From Nautilus pompilius (lineage: Eukaryota > Mollusca > Cephalopoda > Nautilida > Nautilidae), in contig JACATO010000320.1 in assembly GCA_018389105.1 (NCBI GenBank), positions 620,001 to 684,000 of the forward strand: a DNA stretch of 64,000 nt, written 5' to 3'. The position numbers were made by a program, and so were the translations under genes. Each line of letters opens with the position of its first letter. The stretch's first letter is position 1. This document shows, piece by piece, positions 38,606 to 50,228 of the stretch. The notes under the pieces are model-generated. The model was given only the letters and a program-made list of their open reading frames with translations, was not told the DNA's origin and did not search any database.

Positions 38606-41600
38606 CATTTTTAAATTTCTTTATACTAAACTAAACTAAAATGAAACTGGAACTACATCTCCAACTGAACCAAACACTCCAGCTCCCATTAGTTGTTAAC
38701 AAAAAAAATGGCAAAACTGAATGTTAGGAACAACTTAAGCAGAAAAACCAAACAAACAAATACCTTGGAATATTTCATGCGGTCTTTGTCTTCAACCAAA
38801 AAGTGCCTCAGGAGGTTAAAAAAAACAAAATAAAAAAAGAGACTGCAAAGTGCTAAAAGAGTTTGTATGTGCAACATGCTAAGAGTAAAGATATATAAAT
38901 TAACTAATTTTTAAAATTAGAATAAGAATAACAGCACAGAAAAAATCTAATCATTTAAGGCCGTTTTGAAGTATTGATGCTTAGATTCTATAATTTAAAG
39001 TTTGAAATCAATCTGTCCACAGTCCTCACATTAAGAGAAAATTTATGACTTGAATTAATTGCCATATGATATGTGGATAGGATATTTTCCTTCTGACAGA
39101 TTTGCAATGTATCTACCTCTTATACAGCAGATAGTTTCTGATGTATGCAGCCTCTCAGAAGTGGCATTAATATAATATACAGCATGCAGGCTATAAGGAA
39201 TCAGAATTCTGTTTTTGAAAGAGAACAATGATCCACTTGCATTGGAATTAGTAAAACAGATTTTGAGTTTTAAAGTATGAAATCCTTTTGATAATTTAAT
39301 TTTTTTTTTTTAATTGTATGGTATGAAAACCAAGGAAAGGACTGACCAAATATACAACTTTTGAGAGGGTTCAGGAAATTATGGAATTGTAATTTACACA
39401 ATACATTATGAATACAAGATTGAATAGTAGAAAGAGGAAACCTATTCTGCATTGATAGTTTAGTAAAAAATTTGACCCGACACAGCACAGTTGCTTAAAA
39501 ACCATATTCTATTATATAAGTAAAAATATTTGTTTTTATCTAACATGTCTATGATTCATAGTAACATATGATGCACCTTTGTTTATATTTTTCATATCCA
39601 GATAAAATAAATTATGTTAACATACATTACTTGATAGTATTTTATGTATTATAACTAAATTTTAGCTTGAATATTTTAATTAGGTATTTTATTGTTTGAA
39701 AATTTCAGGATATTTTTCTTAACTTTTGACTAAAAGGTTTTCCATCTAATAAATCTAATGGTATAATTCTAAATTCAAGAAGGTAAAAAAAAATGAGGCA
39801 CGAGGCTAATTCAAAGTTGACTTTAGTTTTTTGTTGGTGGTGGTTTTAATGTTCCTTGTAATGCCAAACGGCCTAATAGATTGTAATTTTTGTTGTTAAT
39901 AATTATATAATTAATATTTTCAGCTTAGAATGAGAATTTTATATTATGTAAAAAAAACCAAAAAACAATTCAGTTTACATACTGGTCAGGGTTAAAATAT
40001 TACTCAAGAAAAATAGAATCGCAGGAATATGACTTGATTACTAAAACAAGATTATTTATTTTACAAAAGTTTAAAAATTGAACACATCAAACAGAAATGT
40101 TATTTGCAGCTTATCATTTTTTTTTTTTTACATGTTCAGAGCTGGTTTCTCACAACACATTTTGAAACAGGATAGAAACCACATCCCTGTTTATTATTAT
40201 ATCTTTGGTCACATCCTGCCCAAATTACCAAACACTGGATGTGTTGAGAATCTTAATGGAAATAAACCATTCAGTATAAAAGATAATTTTATAATTGTCC
40301 AGAGGTAAAAAAGAAATTTCTATAAAGCTCTTCCATTGATCAGAAACCATACAAAATGTCATTTTTGTTTGCTTTGGCAAGCACAGTAAAAATATACAAT
40401 GAGGGTCAATAATAAGCTGCCATCTGCATGGATTGGTTAATTTGCTTACTAGATCTGAACCACATCAGCTCTTTGACCATCTTTCACTACTGCTATATTT
40501 GGCACTGTCTTAAGAAGCTTATAGATAACTGTGTGGGTCCTGGTATATTGGATGTGGGAACTTGAGGGTATTCTGAAACAACTTAAAGCCATTATTGCTG
40601 CCAAAGACAGAGCCATGCACAATACCAGCTGGGAAATATTTTCTTAATCTGCACAGAGATGACATTCCATCTATATAATTGACACCAAATAGTAATTTAA
40701 TATCATTTGGTTTTGTTTTCAGTAAGTTGTCTCAAGCAAATGTTTTTTTTTTTTTATATGCTGACATTGAGCTTAGCTTCATAAAGTAATGTCATTAATA
40801 AGAAAGATAGCATTTGTTTATAACAGACTACCTAGCTTTCCAAACTTTTATTATAATATTATATTACAATACATGTCTCTTTTTTAATTTATTTTTTAAA
40901 TAAATTGTAATGTATAGAAAATTAAGTTTGTATTTATTGGTCTAAACTTATGTGGACATTTAAAAATATTACAGATTTTAAAATTGAAATGATATTTTGT
41001 ACACACTGGAAATTTTGTGTGGGTACTTGATAGGATAGACAATTTCTAAAGAATAGTTGGTTCTATAAAATTGAGATTCTAATAACATTTCAGACCCTTT
41101 TTAAAATTAATTTTTTCATTATATTAGGTCTGATGTCCTTGAAAATCTTTTTTCTCCATTTAGTATTAATTGTTATTTATTTCCTTTTTGAAATGTGTAT
41201 TATATTTGAAGTTATCCAGTATAGTTGTTTCTTTTTTAAAGATTTATCCTTTCAGCTAGAATACTATCCATGGAATTGTTAAGTTCAGATGTAGCACAAA
41301 AATACTCAGCCATGCCACTGTGGAACTTAATTATTTTCTCTGACAGCCAGCTGAAAGATCAAAACACTTTTTAAAAACATTTTGCCTGCATTTGCCATAG
41401 CTTTAGTTATTGCAACAACAGCACTAACTGAAAAAAATCTCATTAATAACTTTGTGTGTGTGTCTGTCTGTATCCCTGTCCCCTTGTGTCTGTCTGTGTC
41501 CACTTTCTAATGTTGCCAAGTTATAAATTCCATACAGGTGAAAATCAAATGCCTGTAAACAGTTTTTTTTTTTTCATCTGACTGAAATACCTGCTTAACT

Positions 41601-41715
41601 GTGACTTTTGACCTCTGTTAAATGCTTTTAGTAAACTTTGTACATTATCTTCTGGTCTTGCACCCAGTTCTACATATCAAGATCTAGCAGGTTATTTAAA
41701 TTATTCTTATGTAAA

Positions 41716-41759
<44 letters not shown>

Positions 41760-43285
41760 GTTTATTTGTATTTAATCATTAGAAAAAATCTTTGTGTAGA
41801 ATTGAAAAAAAAATTGTATACATCAATTCCATTTTTCTTTTTGTTCTAGTTTGATATTTTATAGCACAGCTGACTTCAAACAACTTTTTACTTTTTGTGC
41901 TAAGCTTTGCACAGATCGAGGTGCTGCCTATATTGTATAATATATATTTTATTATAGAATTTGTGGCATTGGTTAATATGAGTAGCTTATACCCATTGGC
42001 ATAATTTGTTATGTAAAAGTCCATAAAAATATAATTGCTTTTATTTAATGTTGGCATATAAAAAAATAAAATATCAATAATATCAATACAAACTGTAATG
42101 CAGCAGCACATTTAATGAATTAATCTCATTGAAACACTGGACACAGCAAGTTGATGGATGATAGATTTTAAATTATCTACTGTGTCTGTATTCTCTAAAG
42201 TTTGCTTATCTTCACATTGAGCAAGAATTAAATAAAATGTTTAATTTAAAAACAGCCTAATCTAAAATGAAATTAAGATGTCAGCAATATTTCTAGTAAT
42301 GATAGAAATACCTCATACAATTACTAGAATCATTGAACTTTTTCTCAAGTAGTCTATCTTTCCTTGGGTGTTAAAACTATATTTTAGGCATTAGAATATT
42401 AATTTGGATAATTTTAACAAGTTTAATGTCTTTCAACTCTGTTTTTTTTTTTAAAGTAAAGCATTGTGGTCACCCTGATTTATCCTATCATTTGCTTTAA
42501 CATTTTTACAAGTAATAATAAATTTTTTATTTGCTTTGATAAGGCTCAAAACATTATGAGCAAAAACTTAGGGATTTGGGTCTCCGGTGCAGTTGCATAA
42601 TTTACAATACTTTATGATAGCAAGCTTTATTCAGTGTGGAAGTAAAAAAAGTAATTTAGAAATTTTTTATTCATTAATAGCTCTAATCTCTTTGCTTAAA
42701 TTCTCTGAGACCTTATGAACTTTAGATGGCTATCATCTCACTGCTAGAAGAAATGTATTGTTACAGTATTAAAAGGGTGTATTAGGATGGAAATAAAAGT
42801 GTAGAGGACACAAAGTTCAGCTTGCATTAACAGCAGACAGCTAGATAAATTCTGGAAGTACTTCTGCATCACTAATTTTGAGTTAAACCAACAGAGATTT
42901 TCTTCCTTTCTTTTTATTTTTTTTTTTAAGTGCAGCCATTATAGAAAAACAAATTAAGATTTTCAATCTATTTTTTTTTTATTTGTATTTACATCTTTAC
43001 TTTGTTTCTCCTGAATGTTAGAGTAACTTTTTTCTTAATATAAAGTACAGTGGTAGGGGGAAAAGGGGATGGTTTGTGAAATTTGTGAAGTTTATTATTT
43101 TAAAATATTGAAAAGGAGCTCTGCTGTCACCTAGAATCAGTTGTGTATCACTATTGTGAAAACTGCATATCTTTTGTATTGTTATGGAATGAGCATTTTA
43201 AAAAAATTGCCTAAATACATTGTTGTCACAGCATTGAGCCTTTTATGAACTATAGTATAGGGCAGAATAAATTATACCTAAGTAC
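38606..43285. other. Intergenic AT-rich stretch without recognised genes
   Basis: Between the epimerase gene and the hAT cluster I see no splice-flanked exons or transposon ends. The minus-strand open frame at 41779-42111 is compositionally AT-driven (Ile, Tyr, Lys-rich) and matches nothing I know. The segment 40130-40690 is less AT-rich and might be a worn repeat, but I cannot name it. Confidence 0.45.
41719..41759. repeat. (ATT)n microsatellite
   Basis: About thirteen uninterrupted ATT units, the complement of the AAT array type at 19251-19296; intergenic. Confidence 0.97.
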
Positions 43286-43292
43286 AGATTAT

Positions 43293-44560
43293 TTATGCCA
43301 ATACACAAATATTAATGAATATAAATATCCTAACATTAGACATGCTTGATGACCTGTTTGCAGGAGCAGGGGAAAGAAGTATAATCCGCATGAGGCTACC
43401 AATTTTCAGCCACTGTCCTACATAGTCTTTTAGATTAAAAATATTCAGCAGAGGATCAACCAAGGAGATGAACATTAAACTTTGTTGTTTTAACAGCATT
43501 GAGTTTTGAACAGAAGAGATGATAATGTTCATGGCACTGAATGATTGATTGCTCACATTTGCTGTTGATATAATCAAATATTCAAAAAAATTTTTCATAC
43601 GGCACACTATCAGCATTTCACTCACAATGCCATTTCTGCATGCCAAACTGTTAGGTCAGGGAAATTGTCTGCAAGTTGGCAAGCAATGGCAGCAAGTTTC
43701 CAAGCATATTAGAAGCTCCATCACATTCATTTTCAATAAGAATTTTTTTTGAACCCATGACTATGCAGAACATTCAGAGATGTTTCCAAAACAATGGCAG
43801 CTATGTTGCCCAGTTCTACTCAGTCAGAAAAAAAGAAACTGCTTGCCTTTGTCAAATCTGGCAGTTTATATGCAACTTATCACTAGTGCAGTCTTTTTAC
43901 TAATAGTGGTAGATTGTTGATCATGAAGCCCACTTTCTGATCATTTTTTATTATAAACTTGATCAGTTTCTTTTGCATTTCACTCTCTCAATATGATGAC
44001 ATATGTCTGTGCATGCATGATTTGACTACAGAATACTCACATTTCCAGGCTGTTTGCTTCTTGAGTGTCAGTTAATGGTGGTGAGTCTGACATGGGACAA
44101 TTTAATTTCATAATTTGATAGGCAATTCAAAATGTACAAGATGTTTTTTACTGCTTTAAATTGTGCTTTGACATTTAACATTCTGTTATCTATTTTTTTA
44201 GCCAGAGAAGTTATTTCACAAGCTTGTGTGCACATGTGTATGAGTGTAACTGAGTGAGTTTGACGAGATATTTTTTCTGAACTGTCTGCTGTTTGTTTTT
44301 TTCTTTTGAGTCACCATATTCCTTACCAGAACCTTCCACCCACTCATTTTCTAGGCTTTAGATCTTCATTGGTCCCAATTTCTATACTGACTTGTATGTG
44401 AAACATCCTAGCCATTTCTACTAATTGTCAGTTACTTGTATGTTTTAAGTATTTATGCCACTGATCATTTGTCCAGTAGCTTGAAAAATGCTCTTCTTTG
44501 TCAGATAGCCATTCTATTTGTGTTCTGGAGCATGTGTTTCTTTTTTATCCATGTCTATAA
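43293..44560 (-). pseudogene. hAT-family transposase remnant (KIAA1586/ZNF862-like type)
   Basis: Reading minus from 44560 down gives WLSDKEEHFSSYWTNDQW, then ACEITSLAKKIDNRMLN, HACTDICHHIERVKC and KNDQKVGFMINN (equivalent of the MIDEST block). Near 43750-43660 come ENECDGASNMLG and LADNFPDLTVWH. The pieces match in order the hAT transposases from which KIAA1586-like proteins derive (GASNMLG, then NFP.L.VWHC). Frameshifts separate nearly every block and the catalytic Asp region is damaged. Open frames on the plus strand here are shadows. Confidence 0.65.
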
Positions 44561-45839
44561 ACAGCATCACCTGCTGCACTGATTGTATTGTAATGGGTCG
44601 TAAAAATTCCTGTAGCTTTACTTTTTAAAAGTTACAAACACAACAGTTGACAATTATTTATAGTGATTTTAAAAAATCAGAGGCATCATTAAACATAGCA
44701 AACTATTTAAAATAACAATAAGAAAATAATAAAAATAATTCCTTAGGTGAAATAGTATTTAAAATAAATTACAAACTCATTAAAGTCATTACAGACCCTA
44801 TAGTTACAACCAAATAAACATTGAGTAAAATATTTTGAAGTCTACTAAAAGGTAGCGGATGGTTTTGAGCCTTTCTGCTTTTAGTTTAGCTTACTGAGTA
44901 ATTTCAATGTAGTGTTGGCATGTAAATGAAACTTAAGCATTTAAATCTCTAGAAAATATCCATTGTTTGTAAACAGTTAAGAAATGCCAAATAATATTCC
45001 TTTAATTCCACTTAATTAGTTGTCATTATTACATTTAACACAGTGAACCAATGGGACAACATAGCATCCCTTTATTTAATTGTAAGATATTTTATTCATA
45101 TAACTAATGTTCAGTTGTAAAATGCTGTAAAGCATAATCATTTCCATCATTTTTGCTATGGCAAAATTGCAGCATCTTAGATGTTTGCTAAACTCTTTAA
45201 TTAACATAGTTGTTAGTTTTTATTTTGTTGTTGTTTCTGCTACTGTTGTCATTTTGTAATACAGCACACACTATTTAAAACTGGTGTTCTCAGGAAAGTA
45301 ATGCCAGTTATATTATGGAATTCTTTAACTTTCGATTTTTATGGACTTTGCTACCAAGTTTTTAATTAAAGTTGTGCCTTAAATGCATTTATTTACATTG
45401 CTCTAGCATTGAATTCAGAGTAGTCTTCTATTTACCTGCGCTGTACTGTACTGAATAGATTTTAATCTGTTATATTTATTTATCTATATTAATTCATATT
45501 TATTATATTAGTTAAAAACAGTTTATAGTTTAATTATATATGTAACAAATAAAAGAAATAAATACTTTAAGAATCTGCTGGTGTTTTGCACTGTTCCATC
45601 CAGTTTACTAACCTTGAATGGATTAGTAAGGAAATTACACACATCAGGGAAACAAAGCCACAGGTAACTTAAGAAAAGGAAAAAAGAGAGACATCAATAA
45701 AAGTGCTTTTGGTAACTTTTACTGAAATATATCTCCCAGTTTATTGAATCTTGTTATTCTGAAGGTCATAAGAATTTTAATGACTTTGTTTCAACATTTA
45801 TAGGATGCTAATCAAAACCATTTGTTCTAAAATAAATAA

Positions 45840-47150
45840 CCCTTTCTATAAAGTCTGTCTGAAGAACAAGATGAGTTGTGAGAGAATGCAATTTAGATTT
45901 TGCAAATTTTATTTTTGAGAAAGTTTGCTCCTACAGATATGTGCTGCCAAAAGCTGTAATGAACCTTCTTGAGAAAAGTTTTGATGTTGAGATAACTTCT
46001 GGTGAAGAAGAACAAAAATTTAACACTTTTTTTTATTTTCCCTTAAAAAATTCATGGGCCTGTACATCATTCCTAATTGTAAATCTTCAGGTGTATCATT
46101 CACTTCTACTTCAAATTTTTTTCTAAGATCTGCAGCTCTTTGTTATATTTATGGAACTTTGATAGTAATATTTCAACAAACTTTGCACCTATGTTGGCTG
46201 GCAGTTCACAGTGATGTTATTTCTTGATGTAGCACTTTCACAACACTTAAAGTGGACAAGGCTACAAGCTTTTATCAGTTGAAAGAGTTTTAATTTAGCT
46301 TTAAAAGATTTTATGTTGCTGAGCATGTTACAGATAAATTTGCTTTTTTCCCCGTAGTTTTATATTTAGCTCATTCAAGTAAGTTGTCATGTCAACCAAG
46401 AAAGTGAGATCGTAGACCAGACAGTTCAAGCACAGGTTTTTGATTTTTCTACTACAAAACATTTCCATTTCAGTTCTCTGTCCAAAAAAAAAAGTTCCAA
46501 GATATTTCCACAACTTACCCAACACACTTCAGAATGGTACAAAATGTCGCTGTAATATGCTCCATTTTGGGATGGAATACAGAACTGGTGATGATTGAGT
46601 CCTTGCCTGTAAATGAAAATGACACAGGATACTATAACTTTAATCATTCCACCTAAATTTTGTGTTTTCTCACATGAAAACTGCTGCTGAATAATACAGT
46701 GAAACTCCATTGGAATTTCAGAATTAATTTCTTCCATTTGCCTTTGATATGCCCTAAGAGCTGTGTTTTTTCCAACCATATTTTTAGCACCATCAGTAGT
46801 GATACTGTTCAGTCAGTTGCAGCTCAGGTCGAGATCTTTTGTGTCTCAAAATTTTAAATATGTCTTCACCATTTCTATCCTTGAGACTTTGGAATTCTGT
46901 CAATTTCTCTAATGAAGAAAAGAAGTTGAGCAGTGTTTGAATATGTTATTACTTTCATCTAGTGCTAAAGAAACGTTTTCTTTAATTGGGAGCAAAGATC
47001 TTGTTTAATTCTGTGATTGTATTTGTGAATATGCTTGCTTCTTAAGTACACACTTTCTATTAGGACACATCACATTTAACTTTCATTAAGCACTTAAGAA
47101 ACTCTCCATCTATAAATGCCTTACTTTGTTCAGTGATCAGTTTAGCAACC
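45840..47150 (-). pseudogene. hAT-family transposase remnant (FAM200/ZBED5-like type)
   Basis: Minus-strand order from 47150 down: VAKLITEQSKAFIDGEFLKC; the LAL(D)ES region; EKLTEFQSLKDRNGEDIF; a damaged TTDGA block followed by MVGKNTALRAY near 46780; then YRQGLNHHQF and ILYHSEVCWVSCGN near 46610-46510. VYDLTFLVDMTTYLNELNIKL follows near 46420-46350, and finally FGSTYL-stop-EQTF near 45930. This is the full block order of the hAT group behind the ZBED5, FAM200 and GTF2IRD2 proteins. At least six stops or shifts show it is dead. Confidence 0.85.
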
Positions 47151-47611
47151 CTGTAGTTTGTTTATTTGTCTGGAACCAGTACTGGGGTAGTGACTAAGAG
47201 GGTAAGGAGAGTAAAAATTCCTCAGCCCTAAAATGCAAAATGAAGGGAAATCCAACAATAGCCAATAGAGATTAAACAATTTTTAAAGATATTCACATTT
47301 TTTTCTGCTAAGGGTAATATTTTATGTTAATGAAGTTTTCATCATTGGGGCCCCCCCCCTGTTTATAATGTAAAACAGCATGATACATTTATTTATGGAC
47401 ATGGTGCTCCCGCATACAGAAAAACAATATCACATAGCAGAGTCCTGCTGATTAGTTCTAGCAACAATATTCTGGCCTTAGTTTTTCTACTAGAACATAG
47501 CTACATTGGGATTGCACATCAGTACCTTTATTAAAACTTATCTTATCACTGTGACCACACTGAACATGTTTGCAGATGGGCATTGTGGTCTGTGGAGATG
47601 CCTACATCACA

Positions 47612-49090
47612 ATGGCAAAGAAGCAGTCACATCAATCTTTTACCCAGAGAAAGTAAGTCATCAGTAAGTGTGAAAAGCCAGGAGTTTGACAGATATACAG
47701 CAAGTCAACCATGAACAAAATTTTGAAAGAAAAAGGAAATGCTAATGCAATATGCCAGTTTTGACTAAAGCCAATTAGAATAGGAAGCACTGAGAAGCCA
47801 GATCTCAACAAGGCCATATTTTTATGGCTCAAATGTTACAACAGGGTGCAAGAGTGTCCAGGCCAAACTTCAAAGAAAGGGATATCAGCTGACATGGATG
47901 GGAATTAAGGATTTCAAAGCCCCTCCTAGATGGCTCACTAGTTGTAAGGATTGACATAGTGTTGTTTTCAAGGAGAAAGATTGTAAAAAAGCAGGCTGCT
48001 GATAGTGATGTTGTGTTGCCACGAGGTGGAGGGTTAAGTGGTTACCTGTCATTCTACAGTTGTACACCCTGTCAGATATCTACAATGGCATTGACTGCTA
48101 TTTTTAAAGGATCAATAGGCAGGTCTGTAAATTAGGTTTAAATTTAATTCATTTAATTTGAATCAACTTGATATGTATCCCTCTTCACTATTCAGGTGAG
48201 TTGACGTGTGGGTCAGGATGAGTGCAACTGCCTATAAAAGGAATCAGCAGAGAGCAGGCAAAGAGCTACATAAGAAACAAAAGAACACTTATAGAAATAT
48301 TTTTTTTTGTTTTTAATTTTCAAAGGTCACACCATTGTGGATGAAATCCCTTTTGGTGAGATATGATTAAATTAAGGACTATAGAACCATCCTAGTTTGT
48401 GCAAGCATTGAATGGTACAGAAAAATTACAGTTGTTGATTAGTAAATCTAAGCATCCCTGAGAATCAGGATAAACTCTACCCAGCATCACATATTCATCC
48501 AAAGTCTGGATGACAAGTGACATCTTTATTGAGTAGCTCCACTGCTGGGTTAGGGAGCTTAATCTATAGAAATTAAACATTTTCCTGATGGTGGACATTC
48601 GTTAAGCCAACCCACAGCAATTGAGCCAAATGAAAATTGCACTTGAGTTCTCTCCAAACATTGCATTGATCATGGATCAGAGCGTGATCAAGAACATCAA
48701 GGGCCACTACAGACCCAAGCTTAATACAAGGATCATTGTTGCACTCATGGCCTGAAGTGTGTTGAAAACAATCAACCCGTTGAATAATGTATATGCTCAC
48801 TGAAGCATATATAATGTGAGAAGTCCCCAAACAGTTGGTAAGTCCTGCAGGTTCCTGACCATTAATACTAAAGAAGCTTCAGCTGATGCACTTGGTGATG
48901 ATCCCCTTCCACCACACATCCAGTGCTAAGTTTGAGCAGCTGGTCTTGGCTGATTAACTAATCAACTTCAGTACTTACTGAAAAGTTGATCCAGAAAGCA
49001 AAGCAGCTCCATCATGATGACACACCTGGTAAAGCTAAATAAGAAAAAGATGATGATGAACCCCTTCCTTTCCCCATACTTCTGTCAAAC
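47612..49090 (+). pseudogene. Tigger (pogo/jerky-type) transposase remnant
   Basis: Begins at ATG 47612 with MAKKQSHQSFTQRK, then KCEKPG and NKILKEKGNA, the CENP-B-type HTH. KPDLNKAIFLWLK lies in the second DNA-binding half. YTLSDIYNGID near 48075 stands for the YNADE catalytic block. TILVCASIEWYRKITVVD falls near 48390. SPNIALIMDQSVIKNIKGHY near 48650-48710 is the PPN...PMDQG block. It is interrupted by several stops and frameshifts. The long minus-strand frames here are shadows of it. Terminal repeats were not found. Confidence 0.82.
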
Positions 49091-50039
49091 TTTTGGAAAC
49101 ACTACACATTGTGCATTCATATGTACAGCAAGATAATAACTTCAAAGAAGCAGAAAACTACCACAAGCTTTTCTACAAACCAATATGATTTTAATCATTG
49201 TTTTACTCCTTGTATTTTTGTATCTGCTGGCTAATACAAGTCAATTATATGATTCCATGTGAGATCTTCCTGTCACTCATTAATAAAAATTGCCAGTCAT
49301 TGCCAACTAAGGTTTGGGCACCATAGAGTTGAGGATCTGTTCCTACTCTATTACATGCACCATCACCTGAAGTAAAAATAGGCATAATTCTCTGTTTTAA
49401 ATTGTAACTATTGCATCTGTGGACCAGGATCTTTCATAAATTGCTAAGTTGTTTTTCAACTGTTAACCTTTGCCAAGTTTCTAATAGACATAAGCAGTGT
49501 TTTACTTAATATATTGTGAGAATATTATTAGCTAAATATATATAATAAAACGTTTACTTTTTCAGAAATTTTAAATCATCTTCCTGTTGCTTGTTTCTTC
49601 CGAAATTGTGGTTAACGGAATTGTTAGCTAATAAAAATTAAAGCGACTTAAAGAAGTAGATTTAAAATTAATTACGTGGTCTAATTATGAATTAAAGAGT
49701 TGTAGTTGAACGTGGAAACTTTTCAATAACAGTATAATTATTATGTATCGAATAATGAAGGAAATAAAAGATAAAGGAAAACAACTGAAAAGGACATGGT
49801 AACTCTGAAGAGGCGAAAGAAAATTATTCATGAGTAACAAATAATGAGGCTGAGCCCTCCCACAGCACCCTGGTATGAGGTCAAGTACACATAAGTAATT
49901 ATAATTTCTATGTAACCATTAGTAAATTGGGTTTAAAAAATGTACTCGTACACGTTATTTTATTATTAGACTAAATAAACATTAGCATTTAAGAAGTAGC
50001 CTTCTGCCGGAATTTATCGACGTAGCGTACATCTAACGC
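49091..50039. other. Upstream of MSH3: no gene recognised
   Basis: The minus strand was read specifically for a DHFR first exon (a start followed by the V-A-V-S...N-G-I-G-x-x-G-x-L-P-W motif) and none was seen. Composition becomes less AT-rich only after about 49980. Confidence 0.5.
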
Positions 50040-50228
50040 GCTGCACCGGGTACGGGTTACGTAGAACGAAGATGGCGCTGAAAGCCGTCGTGGGGAGCTG
50101 CTGAGGGAGGGCGAAAACAGAAAGAAGGAAACCTCAATCTAGTTTGAGTCTCATGTCCCGGCCTGATCGATGTTTTAGCAGAAGCTATTTCCATTTCAAA
50201 TTCTGTCTGCAGTCACCGGTCCTTTGCC
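50040..50228 (+). promoter_or_regulatory. MSH3 promoter-proximal region / 5' UTR with YY1-like site and short upstream ORF
   Basis: A locally GC- and CpG-richer stretch precedes the MSH3 start. GAAGATGGCG at 50070-50079 matches the YY1 consensus (AAGATGGCG), which often marks starts of TATA-less housekeeping promoters. If transcription begins upstream of it, its ATG (50072) opens a ten-codon uORF ending in TGA at 50102-50104, out of frame with MSH3 and about 125 bp before the main ATG. If transcription begins at the YY1 site itself, the uORF may not be translated. The start site cannot be decided from sequence. Confidence 0.5.

Noticed and set aside
41779-42111. 110-codon minus-strand open frame
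   Set aside because: Ile/Tyr/Lys-rich AT-driven composition, no recognisable motif, no splice context.
47632-48830. Several minus-strand open frames
   Set aside because: They are antisense shadows of the Tigger transposase remnant read on the plus strand.
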